Notes under the pieces: model-generated
The model's input: the letters and a program-made list of their open reading frames with translations, nothing else
The model's database searches: none
Told to the model about the DNA's origin: nothing
DNA from: Nemertoderma westbladi
Lineage: Eukaryota; Xenacoelomorpha; Nemertodermatida; Nemertodermatidae
Length of the DNA: 64,000 nucleotides
Reading direction: 5' to 3'
Assembly: GCA_032718475.1 (NCBI GenBank)
Contig: JAUCBJ010004063.1
Location: forward strand, 16,500-80,499
Shown here: piece by piece, positions 45,675 to 57,282 of the stretch
Position numbering within the stretch: the stretch's first letter is position 1
How the letters are laid out: each line of letters begins with the position of its first letter
Position numbers and translations under genes: made by a program

Positions 45675-45945
45675 GGACAATTCGGTCCCGGACAATTCGG
45701 TCCGGACAATTCGGTCCCGGACAATTCGGTCCCGGACAATTCGGTCCCATTAATTTTATGTTTTGGGATCGAATTGTCCGGGACCGAATTGTCCGGGACC
45801 GAATTGTCCGGGACCGAATTGTCCGGATACTGACCAGGACAATTCGGTCCCAAAACATGCATATTAATGGGACCGAATTGTCCGGGACCGAATTGTCCGG
45901 GACCGAATTGTCCGGGACCGAATTGTCCGGGACCAAATTTAATTG
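45675..45945. repeat. Palindromic arrays of GGACAATTCGGTCC, clusters 1 and 2
   Basis: Five forward units, a spacer (CATTAATTTTATGTTTTGG), then four reverse units (GGACCGAATTGTCC); after ATACTGACCA one forward unit, the spacer reversed (CAAAACATGCATATTAATGG), and five reverse units. Each cluster is an inverted repeat made of tandem units around a spacer of about 20 bases, and the unit itself is a partial palindrome. Confidence 0.9.
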
Positions 45946-45965
45946 GTACTGTACTATATAATGGA

Positions 45966-46535
45966 GAATGTTCTAGAACCTTAATATATATTATTATATG
46001 GTAGCTAGTGTTTTTTTTACTAGCTAGTATTTTTTTTTAAATAAAAAAAATTACTTTTTTTTGTTAACATTATTATTTATGGTAGCTATGGTGTTTTATG
46101 GAGCTTGTGAATTATTTACTAGCTAGTAATAGTAGTATGTATTTAAAATGTTTAAAGCTGATATTTTTTATATACTGCGTAAGTATACTGTACTGTATGT
46201 GTTGTTGGTTGGTTAACAAGCCTAAATTATTATCCCAGATAATAGCTGGATCTCATTCAGGGACTGTTATAATATCATCAATATTGTTGGTAATTAATAT
46301 AATCAGCTAAACCTATAATAATACATACATAATAATAATACACCTATAATACACCTATAACTAGCTACACCTTAATAAATAATATATAATAATGTTCTCG
46401 AACACTACCAATAACAAAAATAAAAAAAAGTACAGTATTTTTAAAATTTCAAAAAATTCTAGCAAGTAAATAACACTAGCTACCATAACAAATATCTCTA
46501 CTAATGTTCTAGAACATTCACCAATATCAAAAAGC
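45966..46535. mobile_element. CTAGCTAG foldback element, copy B
   Basis: GAATGTTCTAGAACCTTAATAT ... GGTAGCTAGTG at the left is mirrored by CACTAGCTACCATAACAAAT ... CTACTAATGTTCTAGAACATTC at the right. The interior is AT-rich, with a tract of AATAATAATAC near 46330. It separates palindromic clusters 2 and 3. Confidence 0.7.
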
Positions 46536-46557
46536 ACTAAAAAGTTGCTATCAGGAA

Positions 46558-46790
46558 CCGGACAATTCGGTCCCGGACAATTCGGTCCCGGACAATTCGG
46601 TCCCGGACAATTCGGTCCTAGGACAATTCGGTCCTAGGACAATTCGGTCCCTGACAATTCGGTCCCGGACAATTCGGTCCCATTTATTTAGTGTTTTGGG
46701 ACCGAATTGTCCGGGACCGAATTGTCCGGGACCGAATTGTCCGGACCGAATTGTCCTGGACCGAATTGTCCGGGACCGAATTGTCCTACA
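46558..46790. repeat. Palindromic array of GGACAATTCGGTCC, cluster 3
   Basis: Eight forward units (two with CCTAGGACAATT junctions), spacer CATTTATTTAGTGTTTTGG, then six reverse units. It has the same architecture and a similar spacer as clusters 1 and 2, and ends at the start of the 490-bp leader. Confidence 0.9.
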
Positions 46791-46795
46791 TCCGG

Positions 46796-47285
46796 CCATT
46801 TTAGGTTTATATAATATACTCCAAGCCATACTTACAAGTCTTCCTCATCTTACATACCTTGTGCGGTATTTCTGTTTTTTTAGTTTATTTCCCTGATGAT
46901 GCCCCTAGTGGGAGAAATTAATTGGATTGTATAATAAAACAGATAGAGTCGGGCGTAAAGAAACTCCTTTATTTCTCAGTCAGTGCACGAAATGCATTGT
47001 CGCGCCCTGAAGCCGGCTTGCCGTTTGATTAATAACTTTAATATGATAGATGTCTGGCTATGAGTAAAATGCAATGACTTCACATATATATGTCTTAAGT
47101 CAAATGTGAATGAGCTACAAGTACGTTAAAGCACCAATATTAACATTATGTGAAGAAAACCTTTGTATTCATTCAGACTGGCCCACATTGACTATTATAG
47201 GGTCTTCTCCGTTTTTTCAGAATCAATATGCCTAAAATGATCTATGGCTATGAGTAAAGGGTAACAGTATAACATAAGGGCTATC
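46796..47285. repeat. 490-bp leader, copy 1, directly upstream of the 37-bp array
   Basis: Nearly identical to 60071-60560 (differences such as TATAATATA/TATATTATA and GCCGGC/GTCGGC). Contains CCATACTTACAAGTCTTCC, CTGATGATGCCCCTAGTGGG and ATTATGTGAAGAAAACC. No open frame. That the leader and array occur together twice suggests one repeat family made of a leader plus an expandable tail. Confidence 0.93.
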
Positions 47286-48027
47286 GTCCCCAACACCCCC
47301 ACTCCGTTTCTTGGGGGCTATCGTCCCCAACACCCCCACATCTTTTCTTGGGAGCTATTGTCCCCAACACCCCCACTTCTTTTCTTGGGGGCTATCGTCC
47401 CCAACACCCCCACTTCTTTTCTTGGGGGCTATCGTCCCCAACACCGCCACTTCTTTGCTTGGGGGCTATCGTCCCCAACACCCCCACTTCTTTTCTTGGG
47501 GGCTATCGTCCCCAACACCCCCACTTCTTTTCGTGGGGGCTGTCGTCCCCAACACCCCCACTTCTTTTCTTGGGGGCTATCGTCCCCAACACCCCCACTT
47601 CTTTTCTTGGGGGCTATCGTCCCCAACACCCCCACTTCTTTTCGTGGGGGCTATCGTCCCCAACACCCCCACTTCTTTTCTTGGGGGCTATCGTCCCCAA
47701 CACCGCCACTTCTTTGCTTGGGGGCTATCGTCCCCAACACCCCCACTTCTTTTCTTGGGGGCTATCGTCCCCAACACCCCCACTTCTTTTCGTGGGGGCT
47801 GTCGTCCCCAACACCCCCACTTCTTTTCTTGGGGGCTATCGTCCCCAACACCGCCACTTCTTTTCTTGGGGGCTATCGTCCCCAACACCCCCACTTCTTT
47901 TCTTGGGGGCTATCGTACCCAACACCCCCACTTCTTTTCTTGGGGGCTATCGTCCCCAACACCCCCACTTCTTTTCTTGGGGGCTATCGTCCCCAACACC
48001 CCCACTTCTTTTCTTGGGGGCTAGCGT
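47279..48027. repeat. 37-bp minisatellite, about 20 units
   Basis: The unit is GGGGGCTATCGTCCCCAACA + CCCCCACTTCTTTTCTT. GGGG-CTATCGT-CCCC can form a hairpin in each unit and the CCCC/GGGG runs are quadruplex-prone. The first units carry CTCCG and ATCTTT variants. It ends abruptly at CTAGCG, followed at about 48045 by the 30-bp array. Three overlapping open frames of 237-515 codons are artefacts. Confidence 0.97.
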
Positions 48028-48941
48028 TTTCTTTTTTCTTGGGGACCACAAACAATTGTCGCAATATTATGACAGCCACAAAAAAATATCGTAATGTTGT
48101 GACAGTCACAAACAATTGTCGCAAGGTTGTGACAGCCACAAACAATTGTCGTAATGTTGTGACAGCCACAAACAATTGTCTTAATGTTGCGACAGCCACA
48201 AACAATTGTCGTAATATTGTGACAACCACAAACAATTGTCGTAATGTTGTGACGGCCACAAACAATTGTCCGAATGTTGTGACAGCCACAAACAATTGTC
48301 GTAATGTTGCGACAGTCACAAACAATTGTCGTAATATTGTGACAGCCACAAAAAATTGTCGTAATGTTGTGACGGCCACAAACAATTGTCCGAATGTTGT
48401 GACAGCCACAAACAATTGTCGTAATGTTGCGACAGCCACAAACAATTGTCGCAATATTCTGACAGCCACAATCAATTGTCACAATGTTGTGACAGCCACA
48501 AACAATTGTCGCAATGTTGTGACAACCACAAACAATTGTAGCAATATTGTGACAGCCACAAAGAATTGTCGTATTATTGTGACAGCTACAAACAATTGTC
48601 GTAATATTGTGACAGCCACAATCAATTGTCACAATGTTGTGACAGCCACAAACAATTGTCGTAATATTGTGACAGCCACAATCAATTGTCACAATGTTGT
48701 GACAGCCACAAACCATTGTCGTAATGTTGCGACAGCCACAAACAATTGTCGTAACATTGTGACAGCTACAAACAATTGTCGTAATATTGTGACAGCCACA
48801 ATCAATTGTCACAATGTTGTGACGGCCACAAACAATTGTCCAAATGTTGTAACAGCCACAAACAATTGCCGTAATATTAGAATTAATCTTCAAATAAACT
48901 TTTAAATTTATCATCAAAATAATATAAGTGTGTAAATGTAC

Positions 48942-49070
48942 CTCTTTATCAGCGGTGGGTTCATCGAGCAGATCAAGATCGCTTGTGCAGATCGGTTGCT
49001 TATCAGGAGCAGCAGAGCCACCCAATATCAACGGAATATTATCCGTTATGTCGTCAATTTCTTCGTTAAA
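48942..49070 (-). CDS. Duplicated 43-codon exon, copy 1
   Basis: On the minus strand the acceptor TATATTTTTTCTAG precedes FNEEIDDITDNIPLILGGSA, APDKQPICTSDLDLLDEPTA and DKE, followed by donor GTACAT. Its length, 129 bases, is a multiple of three and only this frame is open. Both exon boundaries fall between codons. The protein is acidic, with IPLILGG in the middle; I do not recognise a family. The preceding exon ends in ATG|GTAAGA (49156-49154), 83 bases upstream. The exon is embedded in 30-bp repeats on both sides. Confidence 0.7.
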
Positions 49071-49153
49071 CTAGAAAAAATATAGATACATTGGATTGTG
49101 TTAATAAACAATGCTTGCAGGTTTGCAAAAAGTAACTCTTGCAAACCTCTTAC

Positions 49154-49187
49154 CATGGTAGTTTCACACACAAAATCTCACAGCTAA
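49154..49187 (-). CDS. Exon ending in ATG before copy 1 (candidate start exon)
   Basis: Minus strand: TTAG|CTGTGAG...GAAACTACC-ATG|GTAAGAG. In the phase required by the next exon the last codon is ATG, with an in-frame TGA nine codons upstream, so the simplest reading is a 5' UTR plus start codon split from the second exon by an 83-bp intron (49071-49153). The acceptor is uncertain; the exon could begin further upstream. The same sequence stands before copies 2-5. Confidence 0.45.
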
Positions 49188-49559
49188 AACTAACTGTGTT
49201 GGGACACTAACAAAATTTTCCGAATATTGTGACAGCCACAATCAATTGTAGTAATTTTGTGACAGCCACAAACAATTGTCTGAATGTTGTGACAGCCACA
49301 AACATTTGTCGCAATGTTGGGATTGCCACAAACAATTTTCCGAATGTTGTGGCAGCCACAAACAATTGTCGCAATGTTGTAACAGCCACAAACAATTGTC
49401 CGAATGTTGTGATAGCCACAAACAATTGTCGTAATGTTGTGACAGCCACAAACAATTGTAGTAATGTTGTGACAGCCACAAGCAATTGTCGCAATATTGT
49501 GACAGCCACAAAAAATTGTCGTAATGTTGTGACAGTCACAAACAATTTCAGAATGTTGT

Positions 49560-49715
49560 GACAGCCGCAAACAATTGCCAGAATGTTATGACAGCCACAA
49601 ACAATAGTCGTAGTTTTGTGATACGCACAAACAATGGAGAAATTCTGTATCAGCCACGAACAACTGCTGTGTTGCAGTATGCCGTGCAACCGGGACAGCT
49701 ACAAACAATTTTCGT
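49560..49715. repeat. Non-30-mer island (about 150 bp), one of about seven copies
   Basis: AATAGTCGTAGTTTTGTGAT, GAGAAATTCTGTATCAGCCA, CAACTGCTGTGTTGCAGTAT and GCCGTGCAACCGGGAC form a block unlike the 30-bp unit. It recurs near 51370, 51745, 53670, 54065, 54555 and 56125. It may be the ancestral single-copy sequence carried along by the duplications and serves as a marker of higher-order units. Confidence 0.85.
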
Positions 49716-50504
49716 AATGTTGAGACAGCCATAAACAATTGTCGTAGTATTGTGACAACCACAAACAATTGTCGTAATGTTGTGACGGCCACAAACAATT
49801 GTCCGAATGTTGTGACAGCCACAAACAATTGTCGTAATGTTGCGACAGTCACAAACAATTGTCGTAATATTGTGACAGCCACAAAAAATTGTCGTAATGT
49901 TGTGACGGCCACAAACAATTGTCCGAATGTTGTGACAGCCACAAACAATTGTCGTAATGTTGCGACAGCTACAAACAATTGTCGCAATATTCTGACAGCC
50001 ACAATCAATTGTCACAATGTTGTGACAGCCACAAACAATTGTCGCAATGTTGTGACAACCACAAACAATTGTAGCAATATTGTGACAGCCTCAAACAATT
50101 GACGCCATGTAATGACAGCCACAAAGAATTGTCGTAATATTGTGACAGCTACAAACAATTGTCGTAATATTGTGACAGCCACAATCAATTGACACAATGT
50201 TGTGACAGCCACAAACAATTGTCGTAATATTGTGACAGCCACAATCAATTGTCACAATGTTGTGACAGCCACAAACCATTGTCGTAATGTTGCGACAGCC
50301 ACAAACAATTGTCGTAACATTGTGACAGCTACAAACAATTGTCGTAATATTGTGACAGCCACAATCAATTGTCACAATGTTGTGACGGCCACAAACAATT
50401 CTCCAAATGTTGTAACAGCCACAAACAATTGCCGTAATATTAGAATTAATCTTCAAATAAACTTTTAAATTTATCATCAAAATAATATAAGTGTGTAAAT
50501 TTAC

Positions 50505-50633
50505 CGCTTTATCAGCGGTGGGTTCATCGAGCAGATCAAGATCGCTTGTGAAGATCGGTTGCTTTTCAGGAGCAGCAGAGCCACCCAATATCAACGGAAT
50601 ATTATCCGTTATGTCGTCAATTTCTTCGTTAAA
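50505..50633 (-). CDS. Duplicated 43-codon exon, copy 2
   Basis: Same exon with APEKQPIFTSDLDLLDEPTA and DKA at the end; donor GTAAAT, same acceptor. Substitutions relative to copy 1 (D to E, C to F, E to A) leave the frame intact. ATG|GTAAGA stands at 50719-50717. Confidence 0.68.
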
Positions 50634-52978
50634 CTAGAAAAAATATAGATACATTGGATTGTGTTAATAAACAATGCTTGCAGGTTTGCAAAAAGTAACT
50701 CTTGCAAACCTCTTACCATGGTAGTTTCACACACAAAATCTCAGAGCTAAAACTAACTGTGTTGGGACACTAACAAAATTTTCCGAATATTGTGACAGCC
50801 ACAATCAATTGTAGTAATTTTGTGACAGCCACAAACAATTGTCTGAATGTTGTGACAGCCACAAACATTTGTCGCAATGTTGGGACTGCCACAAACAAGG
50901 CAGCCACAAACAATTGTCGCAATGTTGTAACAGCCACAAACAATTGTCCGAATGTTGTGATAGCCACAAACAATTGTCCGAATGTTGTGATAGCCACAAA
51001 CAATTGTCCGAATGTTGTGATAGCCACAAACAATTGTCGTAATGTTGTGACAGCCACAAACAATTGTAGTAATGTTGTGATAGCCACAAACAATTGTCTG
51101 AATGTTGTGACAGCCACAAACATTTGTCGCAATGTTGGGACTGCCACAAACAAGGCAGCCACAAACAATTGTCGCAATGTTGTAACAGCCACAAACAATT
51201 GTCCGAATGTTGTGATAGCCACAAACAATTGTCGTAATGTTGTGACAGCCACAAACAATTGTAGTAATGTTGTGACAGCCACAAGCAATTGTCGCAATAT
51301 TGTGACAGCCACAAAAAATTGTCGTAATGTTGTGACAGTCACAAACAATTTCAGAATGTTGTGACAGCCGCAAACAATTGCCAGAATGTTATGACAGCCA
51401 CAAACAATAGTCGTAGTTTTGTGATACGCACAAACAATGGAGAAATTCTGTATCAGCCACGAACAACTGCTGTGTTGCAGTATGCCGTGCAACCGGGACA
51501 GCTACAAACAATTTTCGTAATGCTGAGACAGCCATAAACAATTGTCGAAATGTTGTGACAGCTACAAACAATTTTCGTAATGTTTTGAAAGCCACAAACA
51601 ATTGTCGTAATGTTGTGACAACGACAAACAATTGTCTCAATATTGTGACAGCCACAAACAATTGTCGCAATATTGTGACAGCCACAAAAAATTGTCGTAA
51701 TGTCGTGACAGTCACAAACAATTTCAGAATGTTGTGACAGCCGCAAACAATTGTCAGAATGTTATGACAGCCACAAACAATAGTCGTAGTTTTGTGATAC
51801 GCACAAACAATGGAGAAATTCTGTATCAGAACCAACAACTGCTGTGTTGCAATATGCCGTGCAACCGGGACAGCTACAAACAATTTTTGTAATGTTGAGA
51901 CTGCCACAAACAATTGTCGCAATGTTGTGACATCTACAAACAATTTTCGTAATGTTGAGACAGCCACAAACAATTGTCGCAATGTTGTTACAGCTACAAA
52001 CAATTTTCGTAATGTTTTGAAAGCCACAAACAATTGTCGTAATGTTGTGACAGCCACAAACAATTGTCGTAATGTTGTGACAGCCACAAACAATTGTCTC
52101 AATAATGTGACAGCCACAAACAATTGTTGCAATATTGTGACAGCCACAAACAATTGACGCAATGTAATGACAGCCACAAAGAATTGTCGTAATATTGTGA
52201 CAACCACAAACAATTGTCGTAATGTTGTGACGGCCACAAACAATTGTCCGAATGTTGTGAGAGCCACAAACAATTGTCGTAATGTTACGACAGTCACAAA
52301 CAATTGTCATAATATTGTGACAGCCACAAAAAATTGTCGTAATGTTGTGATGGCCACAAACAATTGTCCGAATGTTGTGACAGCCACAAACAATTGTCGT
52401 AATGTTGCGACAGCCACAAATAATTGTCGCAATATTCTGACAGCCACAATCAATTGTCACAATGTTGTGACAGCCACAAAGAATTGTCGCAATGTTGTGA
52501 CAACCACAAACAATTGTAGCAATATTGTGACAGCCACAAAGAATTGTCGTATTATTGTGACAGCTACAAACAATTGTCGTAATATTGTGACAGCCACAAT
52601 CAATTGTCACAATGTTGTGACAGCCACAAACAATTGTCGTAATGTTGCGACAGCCACAAACAATTGTCGTAATATTGTGACAGCTACAAACAATTGTCGT
52701 AATATTGTGACAGCCACAATCAATTGTCACAATGTTGTGACAGCCACAAACAATTGTCGTAATGTTGCGACAGCCACAAACAATTGTCGTAATATTGTGA
52801 CAGCTACAAACAATTGTCGTAATATTGTGACAGCTACAAACAATTGTCGTAATATTGTGACAGCCACAAAAATTGCAGGAATGTTGTAACAGCCACAAAC
52901 AATTGCCGTAATATTAGAATTATTCTTCAAATAAACTTTTAAATTTATCATCAAAATAATATAAGTGTGTAAATTTAC

Positions 52979-53107
52979 CTCTTTATCAGCGGTGAGGTCA
53001 TCGAGCAGATCAACATCGCTTATGCAGATCGGTTGCTTATCAGGAGCAGCAGAGCCACCCAATATCAACGGAATATTATCCGTTATGTCGTCAATTTCTT
53101 CGTTAAA
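52979..53107 (-). CDS. Duplicated 43-codon exon, copy 3
   Basis: Reads APDKQPICISDVDLLDDLTA then DKE; donor GTAAAT. Four conservative or moderate changes from copy 1 (T to I, L to V, E to D, P to L) suggest weaker constraint, but frame and splice sites are intact. The ATG exon is present (about 53193). Confidence 0.66.
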
Positions 53108-55497
53108 CTAGAAAAAATATAGATACATTGGATTGTGTTAATAAACAATGCTTGCAGGTTTGCAAAGAGTAACTCTTGCAAACCTCTTACCATGGTAGTT
53201 TCACACACAAAATCTCACAGCTAAAACTATCTGTGTTGGGACACTAACAAAATTCTCCGAATATTGTGACAGCCACAATCAATTGTAGTAATTTTGTGAC
53301 AGCCACAAACAATTGTCTGAATGTTGTGACAGCCACAAACATTTGTCGCAATGTTGGGACTGCCACAAACAATTATCCGAATGTTGTGACAGCCACAAAC
53401 AATTGTCGCAATGTTGTAACAGCCACAAACAATTGTCGTAATGTTGTGACAGCCACAAACAATTGTCCGAATGTTGTGACAGACACAAACAATTGTCGTA
53501 ATGTTGTGACAGCCACAAACAATTGTAGTAATGTTGTGACAGCCACAAGCAATTGTCGCATTATTGTGACAGCCACAACCAATTGTCGCAATATTATGAC
53601 AGCCACATATAATTGTCGTAATGTTGTGACAGTCACAAACAATTTTAGAATGTTGTGACAGCCGCAAACAATTGCCAGAATGTTATGACAACCACAAACA
53701 ATAGTCGTAGTTTTGTGATACGCACAAACAATGGATAAATTCTGTATCAGCCACAAACAACTGCTGTGTTGCAGTATACCGTGCAACCGGGACAGCTACA
53801 AACAATTTTCGTAATGTTGAGACAGCCACAAACAATTGTCGCAATGTTGTGACAGCTGCAAACAATTTTTGTAATGTATTAAAAGCCACAAACAATTGTC
53901 GTAATGTTGTGACAGCCACAAACAATTGTCGTAATGTTGTGACAGCCACAAAAAATTGTCTCAATATTGTGACAGCCACAAACAATTGTCGCAATATTGT
54001 GACAGCCACAAAAACTTGTCGTAATGTCGTGACAGTCACAACCAATTTCAGAATGTTGTGACAGCCGCAAACAATTGTCAGAATGTTATGACAGCCACAA
54101 ACAATAGTCGTAGTTTTGTGATACGCACAAACAATGGAGAAATTCTGTATCAGCCACGAACAACTGCTGTATTGCAGTATGCCGTGCAACCGGGACAGCT
54201 ACAAACAATTTTCGTAATGTTGTGACAGCCACAATCAATTGTAGTAATTTTGTGACAGCCACAAACAATTGTCTGAATGTTGTGACAGCCACAAACATTT
54301 GTCGCAATGTTGGGATTGCCACAAACAATTTTCCGAATGTTGTGGCAGCCACAAACAATTGTCGCAATGTTGTAACAGCCACAAACAATTGTCCGAATGT
54401 TGTGATAGCCACAAACAATTGTCGTAATGTTGTGACAGCCACAAACAATTGTAGTAATGTTGTAACAGCCACAAGCAATTGTCGCAATATTGTGACAGCC
54501 ACAAAAAATTGTCGTAATGTTGTGACAGTCACAAACAATTTCAGAATGTTGTGACAGCCGCAAACAATTGCCAGAATGTTATGACAGCCACAAACAATAG
54601 TCGTAGTTTTGTGATACGCACAAACAATGGAGAAATTCTGTATCAGCCACGAACAACTGCTGTGTTGCAGTATGCCGTGCAACCGGGACAGCTACAAACA
54701 ATTTTCGTAATGTTGAGACAGCCATAAACAATTGTCGTAGTATTGTGACAACCACAAACAATTGTCGTAATGTTGTGACGGCCACAAACAATTGTCCGAA
54801 TGTTGTGACAGCCACAAACAATTGTCGTAATGTTGCGACAGTCACAAACAATTGTCGTAATATTGTGACAGCCACAAAAAATTGTCGTAATGTTGTGACG
54901 GCCACAAACAATTGTCCGAATGTTGTGACAGCCACAAACAATTGTCGTAATGTTGCGACAGCTACAAACAATTGTCGCAATATTCTGACAGCCACAATCA
55001 ATTGTCACAATGTTGTGACAGCCACAAACAATTGTCGCAATGTTGTGACAACCACAAACAATTGTAGCAATATTGTGACAGCCTCAAACAATTGACGCCA
55101 TGTAATGACAGCCACAAAGAATTGTCGTAATATTGTGACAGCTACAAACAATTGTCGTAATATTGTGACAGCCACAATCAATTGACACAATGTTGTGGCA
55201 GCCACAAACAATTGTCGTAATATTGTGACAGCCACAATCAATTGTCACAATGTTGTGACAGCCACAAACCATTGTCGTAATGTTGCGACAGCCACAAACA
55301 ATTGTCGTAACATTGTGACAGCTACAAACAATTGTCGTAATATTGTGACAGCCACAATCAATTGTCACAATGTTGTTACGGCCACAAACAATTCTCCAAA
55401 TGTTGTAACAGCTACAAACAATTGCCGTAATATTAGAATTAATCTTCAAATAAACTTTTAAATTTATCATCAAAATAATATAAGTGTGTAAATTTAC

Positions 55498-55626
55498 CGC
55501 TTTATCAGCGGTGGGTTCATCGAGCAGATCAAGATCGCTTGTGAAGATCGGTTGCTTTTCAGGAGCAGCAGAGCCACCCAATATCAACGGAATACTATCC
55601 GTTATGTCGTCAATTTCTTCGTTAAA
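55498..55626 (-). CDS. Duplicated 43-codon exon, copy 4
   Basis: Almost identical to copy 2 (APEKQPIFTSD, DKA) with one change (TDNIP to TDSIP), and its flanking 30-bp blocks match those of copy 2, so copies 2 and 4 share a recent duplication. Frame and splice sites intact. Confidence 0.66.
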
Positions 55627-57148
55627 CTAGAAAAAATATAGATACATTGGATTGTGTTAATAAACAATGCTTGCAGGTTTGCAAAAAGTAACTCTTGCAA
55701 ACCTCTTACCATGGTAGTTTCACACACAAAATCTCACAGCTAAAACTAACTGTGTTGGGACACTAACAAAATTTTCCGAATATTGTGACAGCCACAATCA
55801 ATTGTAGTAATTTTGTGACAGCCACAAACAATTGTCTGAATGTTGTGACAGCCACAAACATTTGTCGCAATGTTGGGACTGCCACAAACAATTTTCCGAA
55901 TGTTGTGGCAGCCACAAACAATTGTCGCAATGTTGTAACAGCCACAAACAATTGTCCGAATGTTGTGATAGCCACAAACAATTGTCGTAATGTTGTGACA
56001 GCCACAAACAATTGTAGTAATGTTGTGACAGCCACAAGCAATTGTCGCAATATTGTGACAGCCACAAAAAATTGTCGTAATGTTGTGACAGTCACAAACA
56101 ATTTCAGAATGTTGTGACAGCCGCAAACAATTGCCAGAATGTTATGACAGCCACAAACAATAGTCGTAGTTTTGTGATACGCACAAACAATGGAGAAATT
56201 CTGTATCAGAACCAACAACTGCTGTGTTGCAGTATGCCGTGCAACCGGGACAGCTACAAACAATTTTTGTAATGTTGAGACTGCCACAAACAATTGTCGC
56301 AATGTTGTGACAGCTACAAACAATTTTCGTAATGTTGAGACAGCCACAAACAATTGTCGCAATGTTGTTACAGCTACAAACAATTTTCGTAATGTTTTGA
56401 AAGCCACAAACAATTGTCGTAATGTTGTGACTGCCACAAACAATTGTCGTAATGTTGTGACAGCCACAAACAATTGTCTCAATAATGTGACAGCCACAAA
56501 CAATTGTTGCAATATTGTGACAACCACAAACAATTGACGCAATGTAATGACAGCCACAAAGAATTGTCGTAATATTGTGACAACCACAAACAATTGTCGT
56601 AATGTTGTGACGGCCACAAACAATTGTCCGAATGTTGTGAGAGCCACAAACAATTGTCGTAATGTTACGACAGTCACAAACAATTGTCATAATATTGTGA
56701 CAGCCACAAAAAATTGTCGTAATGTTGTGATGGCCACAAACAATTGTCCGAATGTTGTGACAGCCACAAACAATTGTCGTAATGTTGCGACAGCCACAAA
56801 TAATTGTCGCAATATTCTGACAGCCACAATCAATTGTCACAATGTTGTGACAGCCACAAAGAATTGTCGCAATGTTGTGACAACCACAAACAATTGTAGC
56901 AATATTGTGACAGCCTCAAACAATTGACGCAATGTAATGACAGCCACAAAGAATTGTCGTAATATTGTGACAGCTACAAACAATTGTCGTAATATTGTGA
57001 CAGCTACAAACAATTGTCGTAATATTGTGACAGCCACAAAAATTGCAGGAATGTTGTAACAGCCACAAACAATTGCCGTAATATTAGAATTATTCTTCAA
57101 ATAAACTTTTAAATTTATCATCAAAATAATATAAGTGTGTAAATTTAC

Positions 57149-57282
57149 ATCCTTATCAGCGGTGGGTTCATCGAGCAGATCAAGATCGCTTGTGTACTGT
57201 AGATCGGTTGCTTATCAGGAGCAGCAGAGCCACCCAATATCAACGGAATATTACCCGTTATGACGTCAATTTCTTCGTTAAA
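57149..57282 (-). pseudogene. Duplicated exon, copy 5, with 5-nt insertion
   Basis: The exon is 134 bases. An insertion of five bases in the CTTGTGTACTGTAGATCGG segment shifts the frame after KQPI, and IDDITDN has become IDVITGN. The splice sites remain (acceptor CTAG, donor GTAAAT after AAGGAT) but the exit phase is wrong, so inclusion would disrupt a downstream frame. This contrasts with the five intact copies. Confidence 0.75.
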
